A stretch of DNA of 5,852 bases, taken from assembly GCA_937951455.1 (NCBI GenBank), contig CALFBU010000068.1, positions 1-5,852 of the forward strand. The letters run 5' to 3'. A program made the translations under genes and the position numbers. This document shows, piece by piece, positions 1-5,852 of this stretch. The notes beneath the pieces are model-generated. The model saw only the letters and a program-made list of their open reading frames with translations, was not told the DNA's origin and did not search any database. Origin of the DNA: an uncultured Rhizobiaceae group bacterium (GTDB lineage Bacteria; Pseudomonadota; Alphaproteobacteria; Rhizobiales; Rhizobiaceae). Numbering within the stretch: the first letter of the stretch is position 1; every line of letters begins with the position of its first letter.

Positions 1-2445
1 TTAGTTTTACCCAATCCAGCAAAGCCACAAGAGGGATGCGGATTTATCATTTTGGGAATGGGAAAACTGGGAGCAGGGGAACTTAATTATTCCAGTGATA
101 TAGACCTGATTTTCATCTTCGATGATGCTGCGCAAATCACACTCAATACAGATGATCCAATCACCTTGCTTTCTAGAATGGCAAAGCAGCTGATCAAGTT
201 GATGCAGGAACGCACCGGCGATGGGTACGTCTTTCGGATGGACTTGCGCCTTCGCCCCGATCCATCTTCGACACCATTAGTCATTCCGCTTGTGGCTGCC
301 TTAAACTATTATGAAGGCCAAGGGCAAAACTGGGAACGCGCTGCCATGATCAAAGCGCGCGCAGTCGCCGGTGATATCGTGGCGGGCGAGGCATTCCTTA
401 AAGAACTCTCACCTTTTATCTGGCGCAAGTATTTGGACTTTGCTGCCATCAATGATGTCCAGTCCATCAAGCGCCAGATACATGCCCACAAAGGGCATGG
501 CGAGATTGCTGTACTTGGACACAATATAAAACTGGGTCGAGGCGGCATTCGTGAAATCGAGTTTTTTGCTCAAACGCAACAGTTGATCGCAGGTGGGCGC
601 AATGAGAAACTGCGATGTAACGAAACCATTTCGACCCTACAAGTTCTTTGTGAAAATAACTGGATTGAACAAACTGCCGTTGATGAACTGACACAAGCTT
701 ATTGGTTTTTGCGCGATCTTGAACATCGTTTGCAAATGGTCGACGACAGTCAAACCCACACTCTGCCAGATACGATGGAGGGTCTAAGACAAATCGCCTA
801 CATGTCCAATGAAGGCGACATCGAAAAATTTTCAACGCTTATCCGAGATAACCTCAGGATAGTAGAGAAACATTATTCGGAACTTTTTGAAACGGCACCT
901 GAACTGTCTTCTCAAGAGGGTAATCTGGTTTTTACCGGTGATGATGAAGATCCGGACACCATCAAGACGCTAGAAAAAATGGGTTTTGCCAGAGCAAGCG
1001 ATATTATAAAAATCATCAAAGCTTGGCATGTAGCCCGAATTCCAGCCCTGAGGGCCACGCAAGCGCGTGAACTTCTGACAGAATTGGTGCCTGACTTGCT
1101 GCGTGCATTTTCCAAAGCGAACGAGCCTGATGAAGTTATTTTTACATTTGATCGATTTTTATCAGGCTTACCAGCAGGCATTCAGCTCTTCTCCATACTG
1201 AAAAACAATCCTGAAGTCTCCGATCTTATGATCAAGATATTAAGTGCAGCACCTAGGTTAGCCAACCAGATTTCACAAAAGCCGCACGTATTTGACGCAA
1301 TGATTGATCCGCAATTTGGTGAGGGGGCTTTGTCCAGGGAAGTGCTGAGCAATATTTTAAATTCAGCACTTAAACACACTTCAAACTATGAAATAGCATT
1401 GGATGAAGCCAGACGCTTCTTTGCCCAAACCCAATTTATGATTGGCTGTCAGGCTTTTGCAGGATCACTCTCGGCTGAAAAGACAGCTAAGGCATTTTCT
1501 GAGTTAGCAGAAGTTATGATTGCTACCATGTTGAATATTGTTACCAAAGAGTTTGAGGAAAAGCACGGCAAAGTGGAAGGCTCAAAAGTATGTATCTTGG
1601 GCATGGGCAGACTAGGCAGTTCTGAATTAACGGCTACGTCTGATCTTGATCTAATTTTTCTTTATGATTTCGATGATAATTCAGAAGCCTCTGATGGCGA
1701 GAAGCCACTTGATACCTCACTTTATTTTATCAGGTTGATGCAACGTTTTATTGCCGCCATGAGCGCGCCCACTGCAGAAGGCAAACTATATGAACTTGAT
1801 TTCAGATTGAGGCCGTCTGGAAATGCAGGGCCTTTGGCAACCCATGTAGATGGATTTTTAAAATACCAAAGGGAAGAAGCCTGGGTTTGGGAAGGTCAGT
1901 CTTTAACACGTGCGAGGGCAGTTGCTGGTGATCTTGACCTGTGTGAGAAAGTAGAAGCAGAAATTCCTAAAATTCTAACGACACATCAGCAGCATAAGGC
2001 GTTAGAAAAAGAAATCTTTGACATGCGCATGCGTATTGAAAAAGAAAAAAGCACGAAAAACATATGGGATGTCAAGATAATTCCAGGCGGCCTTTTAGAC
2101 ATTGAGTTTATTGCACAATGGCTGGCCATAAAAAATGGTAGCTCTGGCCTGACTGGCACTAGGCAAATATTGAATGATCCGATCCACTTGGAAATATCTG
2201 ATGATAAACGAGAAAAACTTGTAAAGGCTTTTGATTTATATAACGGGTTTTTACAAATTCAACGCATTTGCATTGATGATCCATTTGACATGAAACATGC
2301 ATCATCGGGCTTTGTTGAGATCATCTGCTCTGGCATGGACATGCCTGACTTGGCTTCCAGTGAAGCACATTTGCGAACGACGCAAAAAGAAGTGCGCAAA
2401 ATTTTCAATGGTCTTCTCAAGAATAAAAAAAACCCCGAACTATAG
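1..2445 (+). CDS. glnE: Bifunctional glutamine synthetase adenylyltransferase / adenylyl-removing enzyme GlnE (5' end outside window)
   Basis: GlnE attaches AMP to, and phosphorolytically removes it from, the regulatory tyrosine of glutamine synthetase. It acts in the cytoplasm and in known systems is controlled by PII proteins and glutamine. The frame is open from base 1, so the true start lies upstream; 814 residues are visible, and against a usual length of about 950-990 roughly 150 N-terminal residues are missing. Numbering by visible residue, the N-terminal (removase) nucleotidyltransferase unit has GMGKLG at 19-24, the metal-binding pair D33/D35 in SSDIDL, DLRLRP at 81-86 and GGIREIEF at 181-188. 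The C-terminal (transferase) unit repeats the pattern: GMGRLG at 534-539, D548/D550 in TSDLDL, DFRLRP at 600-605 and GGLLDIEF at 696-703. Helical segments follow each unit. Both active sites look intact, so both activities are expected. It converges with the kinase gene downstream, and its final codons overlap that gene's terminator. Identification is firm. Confidence 0.97.
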   Translation, partial: LVLPNPAKPQEGCGFIILGMGKLGAGELNYSSDIDLIFIFDDAAQITLNTDDPITLLSRMAKQLIKLMQERTGDGYVFRMDLRLRPDPSSTPLVIPLVAALNYYEGQGQNWERAAMIKARAVAGDIVAGEAFLKELSPFIWRKYLDFAAINDVQSIKRQIHAHKGHGEIAVLGHNIKLGRGGIREIEFFAQTQQLIAGGRNEKLRCNETISTLQVLCENNWIEQTAVDELTQAYWFLRDLEHRLQMVDDSQTHTLPDTMEGLRQIAYMSNEGDIEKFSTLIRDNLRIVEKHYSELFETAPELSSQEGNLVFTGDDEDPDTIKTLEKMGFARASDIIKIIKAWHVARIPALRATQARELLTELVPDLLRAFSKANEPDEVIFTFDRFLSGLPAGIQLFSILKNNPEVSDLMIKILSAAPRLANQISQKPHVFDAMIDPQFGEGALSREVLSNILNSALKHTSNYEIALDEARRFFAQTQFMIGCQAFAGSLSAEKTAKAFSELAEVMIATMLNIVTKEFEEKHGKVEGSKVCILGMGRLGSSELTATSDLDLIFLYDFDDNSEASDGEKPLDTSLYFIRLMQRFIAAMSAPTAEGKLYELDFRLRPSGNAGPLATHVDGFLKYQREEAWVWEGQSLTRARAVAGDLDLCEKVEAEIPKILTTHQQHKALEKEIFDMRMRIEKEKSTKNIWDVKIIPGGLLDIEFIAQWLAIKNGSSGLTGTRQILNDPIHLEISDDKREKLVKAFDLYNGFLQIQRICIDDPFDMKHASSGFVEIICSGMDMPDLASSEAHLRTTQKEVRKIFNGLLKNKKNPEL

Positions 2446-2455
2446 GAGTCCGGGG
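2425..2455 (-). terminator. Intrinsic terminator of the histidine kinase transcript, inside the 3' end of glnE
   Basis: Read on the minus strand, the RNA starts a hairpin 24 bases after the kinase stop codon: CCCCGGACU, loop CCUAU, then AGUUCGGGG, followed at once by eight U residues (plus-strand A tract 2425-2432). The 9-bp stem pairs fully only in the minus-strand RNA, where one step is a G-U wobble. In the plus-strand RNA the same step is an A-C mismatch, and no U tract follows 2455. The signal is therefore directional and serves the kinase gene, not glnE. The glnE stop codon (2443-2445) falls in the loop. Confidence 0.88.
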
Positions 2456-2479
2456 CATAGTTGGCAGGGTAAACTTGAA

Positions 2480-4822
2480 TTATGCTTCTTTGCAGGACGC
2501 CTCTCTGCTAACAGGTATTCTGAGTGAGACAATCGTACCTTTACTATTAACGGAACGTATCTTCATCGCGCCGCCATGCATTTCTGTAAGGGATCGTGAT
2601 ATCGCCAAGCCAAGGCCTGAACCTTTGTGGCTTTTGGTAAATTGGTTCTGTACTTGCTCAAACGGTTTGCCGAGTTTTTTAAGATCCTTTTTGGAGATGC
2701 CAATGCCATCATCTTCCAGAGAAATGGTAATGCAGTTTCCACGCTTCCTTGCTCGAATTTGAATGCGGCCACCATCGTTTGAAAATTTCACGGCATTCGA
2801 AAGCAGGTTGATCAAAATCTGTTTCATCGCGCGGCGGTCAGCTTCAAGATTAAGTTTTGAGGAAACGCTGTCTTCAATGCTGAGATTGCGTTCGCGGGAT
2901 TGATGAGAAACAATCCGCATGGTTTCTTCAATCATTTCATTCAGGTTGAAAGTTTCGTAATTGAGCTCAAATCGACCCGCTTCAATTTTTGACATGTCCA
3001 GCACGTCATTGATCATGCCAAGTAGGTAGCTACCGCTTTCATAAATGTCGCGTGCATATTCTTCATATTTTTCAGAACCTAACGGGCCAAACATGCCCTC
3101 GTTCATAATCTCTGAAAACCCTATGATCGCATTGAGTGGCGTGCGAAGCTCATGAGAGATGTTGGCAAGGAATTCCGACTTTGCACGGTTGGCCGCTTCT
3201 GCGCGGTGTGTTTCATCTGCGTATTTGCCAGCCAGTTCCGCTAACTGTTGTTTTTGTTCTTCAAGCGTAATGCGTGATTTCTCCAAATCAAACACAGTTG
3301 CCATCAAGCGTTTTTCAGATTCAACGAGCTTTGTTTCATGCAGTTTGATTGGCGTAATGTCCGTGCCAACAGAAACAAATCCGCCATCTTGCGTATGACG
3401 TTCATTGATTTGCAACCAGCGACCGTCTTCAAGCTGAACCTCAAGTGTTCTGGTGCTTTCGTCTTCATCAAGACCACGAATTTTCTGATTGCTGACTTGT
3501 GGCGAGTTGGCTTGCTTCATCACCGCATCATATGGCATGCCAGCGCTCAACCATGAAGGGTCCAGTTGGTGAAGCTGCTGATACTTTGAATTACACATGA
3601 CCAATCGCTTTTGATCATCCCAAAGTACAAAGGCTTCTGGCAGGTTTTCAATGGCATCATGAAGGCGCATGTCTTTCTGGTAGCTTGCTTGTTCAATGCT
3701 GCGCTGTTCCGTAATGTCTTCTGCGATACCCACGAGACGAGGGCGTGAACCATCGGTTCCCGCAATCTCGACTTTTAGGCGTATCCAGCACCATTCTGAA
3801 TCATTTTTTTGCATGCGGAAAATCTGCTCCACATGCGTTAGGTTTTGTTCAAGCACACGGCAGGCAAGGGCATACAGATCAACATCATCCGGATGAACCA
3901 GCTTGGTCACTTCAGCAAACCCGATTATTTCATCACGCGGCTTCATGCCCAGCAATTCGAACATCGATTTTGACCAGTAAAACTGACCACGCGATAAGTC
4001 CCAATCCCAAAGTCCGCAACCGCCGCGCATCAGTGCAGTGTCAAAACGGTTTTGTACCTCAAAATAAATACCATCAGCTTCTCGGGCTCGTGCGCTTTGA
4101 GCAAAATAAGCGTAGAGGATTACAAGCAGGATAGAAGATGTGCCAACAAACAAGGTTACGTTCAATGATGCATTGCGGCGCCAGTCTGCGTAGATAAAGC
4201 TTTCGGGCTGTATCAATGTAACACCACCAAATGGTTTGGTAAGAAGACGGTGCACGCCTATTGCAGGTTCGCCATTTGCCGTTTGTATGCTTCTGGCCTC
4301 GGCACGCTCACCAAAAGTGGTGAGCAGGAGTACATCGCCTAGAATCGTATCTAGCTGTTTGCCATGATTTTCCGGTTTATAGGGGATGCTGGCAACAATT
4401 GAGCCATCACGCGCTGTTAAAACAATACTGCGTCCATCAGCTCTATATTTTGCTGGAATGGTATCAGACATAAAGTTTTGCAATTGCGAAGGGCTATAAG
4501 CCTTATCGTCATCTTGTGGCAAGGTGAGAAGGCGTTGCTCAATCAGTTCAGCAATAAAATGCATTTCAGTATTGGTTTGAAGGCGAATAACCTCCGCTTG
4601 CGATTGCAGTGACATCCATCTTGCAAGACCCGCAATAGCTAGAAATAAAACAATTAACGCCGGAACAAGCCGACGTAAAAATGTTTCTGATTTCAGTAAA
4701 TTTTCATAAGCAGGATGGCTCAATTGTCGGGCATAGCCTGCAACTACCGTTGCAGAACTATCACCTTTCAATCGCAATAAACCCTTACGGTGTCGCACAT
4801 GATGCGCCTCCGCTTGAGACAT
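2480..4822 (-). CDS. Membrane-bound PAS-domain sensor histidine kinase with PleC-like catalytic core
   Basis: This 780-residue kinase should sense a signal outside or within the cell and pass phosphate to a response regulator. In order: a basic cytoplasmic tail of about 48 residues; transmembrane segment about 51-69; an extracytoplasmic region about 71-217 with a Cache/PDC-like look (TARDGSIVASIPY at 136-148); transmembrane segment about 219-240; PAS 1 at about 255-373 (LWDWDL at 271-276, ending GIAEDITEQ); PAS 2 at about 385-491 (ending SVGTDITPIK); a coiled-coil linker about 492-545; HisKA with phospho-accepting H557 in SHELRTPLNA; and HATPase_c with the N box around N672/N676, G1 DDGIGIS (704-710), F box near F721 and G2 GSGLGLA (734-740). 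The stretch after H557, including the LGSEKYEEYA and INDVLDMSKIEAG segments, resembles the PleC/DivJ family. All catalytic boxes are present. No receiver domain is fused and no response regulator adjoins. The start is supported by a strong ribosome binding site. The symbol is left blank because orthology to pleC itself is not established. Confidence 0.94.
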   Translation of the reverse strand: MSQAEAHHVRHRKGLLRLKGDSSATVVAGYARQLSHPAYENLLKSETFLRRLVPALIVLFLAIAGLARWMSLQSQAEVIRLQTNTEMHFIAELIEQRLLTLPQDDDKAYSPSQLQNFMSDTIPAKYRADGRSIVLTARDGSIVASIPYKPENHGKQLDTILGDVLLLTTFGERAEARSIQTANGEPAIGVHRLLTKPFGGVTLIQPESFIYADWRRNASLNVTLFVGTSSILLVILYAYFAQSARAREADGIYFEVQNRFDTALMRGGCGLWDWDLSRGQFYWSKSMFELLGMKPRDEIIGFAEVTKLVHPDDVDLYALACRVLEQNLTHVEQIFRMQKNDSEWCWIRLKVEIAGTDGSRPRLVGIAEDITEQRSIEQASYQKDMRLHDAIENLPEAFVLWDDQKRLVMCNSKYQQLHQLDPSWLSAGMPYDAVMKQANSPQVSNQKIRGLDEDESTRTLEVQLEDGRWLQINERHTQDGGFVSVGTDITPIKLHETKLVESEKRLMATVFDLEKSRITLEEQKQQLAELAGKYADETHRAEAANRAKSEFLANISHELRTPLNAIIGFSEIMNEGMFGPLGSEKYEEYARDIYESGSYLLGMINDVLDMSKIEAGRFELNYETFNLNEMIEETMRIVSHQSRERNLSIEDSVSSKLNLEADRRAMKQILINLLSNAVKFSNDGGRIQIRARKRGNCITISLEDDGIGISKKDLKKLGKPFEQVQNQFTKSHKGSGLGLAISRSLTEMHGGAMKIRSVNSKGTIVSLRIPVSREASCKEA

Positions 4823-4828
4823 CGCTGG

Positions 4829-4835
4829 CCTCCTC
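4829..4835 (-). promoter_or_regulatory. Shine-Dalgarno of the histidine kinase gene
   Basis: The minus strand reads GAGGAGG six bases before the ATG at 4820-4822. This near-perfect site decides the start. The next in-frame Met, residue 70, lies after the first membrane segment and would lose that anchor. Confidence 0.85.
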
Positions 4836-4870
4836 GTTGATCTCTTAATTTCAGCTGCCGCCGTGCTGCC

Positions 4871-4897
4871 GAATCATTACCACAATGAATCATGTGG
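4871..4897. repeat. Small direct/inverted repeat cluster upstream of the kinase gene (candidate regulator site)
   Basis: GAATCAT occurs at 4871-4877 and again at 4887-4893, starts 16 bp apart. The second copy sits in an imperfect palindrome at 4880-4897, CCAC-A-ATGA-A-TCAT-GTGG, whose eight-base arms match fully if one A is bulged out. It lies 58-75 bp upstream of the kinase start codon, a reasonable place for an operator. No specific regulator is recognised, and short AT-rich repeats can arise by chance. Confidence 0.35.
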
Positions 4898-4923
4898 AAT
4901 CCCCTTGTCCAGTCCTGTTAAGA

Positions 4924-4951
4924 ATTTATTTACCTGAGAGGCCAAATAAAT
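4924..4951 (-). repeat. AT-rich inverted repeat just after the pepN stop (possible weak terminator or mRNA 3' hairpin)
   Basis: ATTTATTT at 4924-4931 is the exact reverse complement of AAATAAAT at 4944-4951. The 12-base spacer itself contains CCT-GAG-AGG, so the hairpin can extend into a short GC step. It begins three bases after the pepN TGA, past a second in-frame stop (TAG, 4952-4954). There is no long U tract and the outer stem is all A/T, so a standard intrinsic terminator is doubtful. A 3'-stabilising hairpin or weak terminator is possible. Confidence 0.4.
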
Positions 4952-4954
4952 CTA

Positions 4955-5852
4955 TCAGGCCAGCGTTCTGCCCAAAATATCAGCAGTATCGCGTGAGAGA
5001 TCACCTGAGTTTTCGATTTTCCTCAAGGCTGCTTCTGCAAGTTTCCTGCGCGAAGGCTCAAGTACGCGATAAGAGCGGAATGCGGTGAGCATTCTGGCTG
5101 TGACCTGCGGGTTAATTTTATCCAGCTTGATCAGCGCATCAGCCATCAACATATATCCTTTGCCGTTGGTTGAATTAAACGCTGATTGATTGCCCATGGC
5201 AAAAACGCCCAGAAGCGATCTGAAACGATTTGGATTGTTAAACGTAAAGTCGTCATGCTTCATCAGTTTTCGAACAGTGGTCATTGTAGAGCTGCCAGGT
5301 TTTGAAGCTTGCACTGAAAACCATTTATCCAAAACAATATGGTCGTCACGATATCGTTTATAAAAATCTGCCAATACCTTCTCACGATCTGCCTTTGCTG
5401 GATGATGATGAACGATTGTGCGCAACGCATTAAAACGGTCAGTCATGTTGTTTGATGTTTTATAGTCTTTGACAATTTCTGTTAGCGCAGACTTTGAACG
5501 CGCGATAACAGCATATGACATCACAAGACCTCTCAAGCTGCGTTTACCAGCCTCTTCAGCACTTGCACTGAACTCGGGAGCGCTCTTTAGGGTTTTAAGA
5601 ACAGATTTACGCGCGGGTTCAAATGTCTTGCCAAGCGCTTTTGATAGCGTAGCAACAGACTTTGCTATGGCATCGGTGTTTACATTTTTATTGATTGCTT
5701 GGGCGAGATCGCCTTCACTTGGCAAGGTAAGCAACGTAGCGCGATAGGCAGGTTCCAGCGTTTTATCTTCCAGAATATCCTTGGAAATTTCCAAGAACTT
5801 TGCATCAATCTTAATGGTCTTGCCTGCAAGTATTGCCCTATAACCTGCAATA
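4955..5852 (-). CDS. pepN: Aminopeptidase N, C-terminal third (5' end outside window)
   Basis: PepN is an M1-family zinc metallo-aminopeptidase that removes N-terminal residues from peptides in the cytoplasm, usually about 870-890 residues long. About 299 C-terminal residues are visible. The frame stays open to the right edge (residues IAGYRAILAGKTIK near the edge), so the TTG at 5792-5794 is not the start. The HExxH zinc site and the GAMEN motif would lie outside the window. The visible part matches the C-terminal helical superhelix (DUF3458 region) by family landmarks in order: TLPSEGDLAQAI, LDKWFSVQA, LMKHDDF, NPNRFRSLLGVFA, NGKGYMLMADALIKLD, NPQVTARML and the terminal LSRDTADILGRTLA. The family usually has Phe-His where this protein has Phe-Asn (Asn codon 5174-5176), a local variation. 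The gene ends in tandem stops, TGA then TAG. It lies upstream of the kinase gene on the same strand, with a 132-bp gap. Confidence 0.95.
   Translation of the reverse strand, partial: IAGYRAILAGKTIKIDAKFLEISKDILEDKTLEPAYRATLLTLPSEGDLAQAINKNVNTDAIAKSVATLSKALGKTFEPARKSVLKTLKSAPEFSASAEEAGKRSLRGLVMSYAVIARSKSALTEIVKDYKTSNNMTDRFNALRTIVHHHPAKADREKVLADFYKRYRDDHIVLDKWFSVQASKPGSSTMTTVRKLMKHDDFTFNNPNRFRSLLGVFAMGNQSAFNSTNGKGYMLMADALIKLDKINPQVTARMLTAFRSYRVLEPSRRKLAEAALRKIENSGDLSRDTADILGRTLA

Larger units (their letters stand above)
4823..4954. other. pepN-kinase intergenic region, probable site of the kinase promoter
   Basis: This 132-bp gap between two genes on the minus strand is long enough for the kinase to have its own promoter, and nothing rules out read-through from pepN. 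I looked for sigma-70-type -35/-10 pairs and a sigma-54 element on the minus strand and found none I would defend. TGGACA on the minus strand could be a -35 but has no good -10 at 16-18 bp. The gap holds the inverted repeat at 4924-4951, the repeat cluster at 4871-4897 and the ribosome binding site at 4829-4835. I see no small gene in it. Confidence 0.5.

Noticed and set aside
467..835. 122-codon minus-strand open frame opposite glnE
   Set aside because: It is antisense to conserved GlnE sequence, and its composition (Cys/Arg/His-rich, no domain) is typical of a shadow frame.
2425..2432. A8 tract in glnE as a programmed slippage site
   Set aside because: It lies four codons before the stop, and its presence is fully explained as the U tract of the opposing terminator. 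No conserved domain continues in another frame.
52..2445. TTG at 52 as the start of the glnE reading frame
   Set aside because: The same frame is open to base 1 with GlnE-like sequence before it, and a start here would fall inside the nucleotidyltransferase GMGKLG motif.
3745..4134. 129-codon plus-strand open frame opposite the kinase
   Set aside because: It lies wholly antisense to the PAS 1 and membrane region of a well-supported gene, and its translation shows no recognisable domain. It is a shadow frame.
4845..4921. CtrA box upstream of the PleC-like kinase
   Set aside because: TTAA occurs at 4845-4848 and 4918-4921, but the two are 73 bp apart instead of the TTAA-N7-TTAA spacing, so no full site exists.
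4885..5088. 67-codon plus-strand open frame crossing the pepN-kinase gap
   Set aside because: Most of it is antisense to the conserved PepN C-terminus, it has no clear ribosome binding site and the protein is unrecognisable.
4955..5794. TTG at 5792-5794 as the start of the minus-strand peptidase frame
   Set aside because: The frame continues to the window edge with residues expected of PepN, and the catalytic part must lie upstream.

Overview
The window looks like an ordinary stretch of alphaproteobacterial chromosome, most likely Hyphomicrobiales (Rhizobiales). This rests on the two-domain GlnE, the PleC-like core of the histidine kinase and the alphaproteobacterial/gammaproteobacterial-type PepN. 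Base composition is moderate (G+C in the mid-40s by eye), which is low for soil rhizobia and would fit a marine or otherwise lower-GC member. The taxonomic call is inference from protein character. No 16S or other marker is present.

Layout: (1) 1-2445, plus strand, is the 3' part of glnE, the bifunctional glutamine synthetase adenylyltransferase/adenylyl-removing enzyme, open at the left edge. (2) 2480-4822, minus strand, is a complete 780-residue membrane-bound sensor histidine kinase with an extracytoplasmic sensor region, two PAS domains and a PleC-like HisKA/HATPase core. It converges on glnE with only 34 bp between the two stop codons. (3) 4955-5852, minus strand, is the C-terminal third of pepN (aminopeptidase N), open at the right edge and transcribed in the same direction as the kinase, 132 bp upstream of it.

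The intergenic signals are a strand-specific intrinsic terminator for the kinase transcript, which lies inside the last codons of glnE (2425-2455); a strong Shine-Dalgarno that fixes the kinase start (4829-4835); and, in the pepN-kinase gap, an AT-rich inverted repeat just after the pepN stop plus a small direct/inverted repeat cluster that may be a binding site.

Functionally, GlnE sets glutamine synthetase activity in response to nitrogen status and PepN recycles peptides. The kinase has no response regulator beside it in the window, so its input and output are unknown. A nitrogen link through its neighbours is only guilt by association. No mobile element, CRISPR array, tRNA, rRNA or convincing new system is visible. 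The window is nearly fully coding, and no gap exceeds 132 bp.
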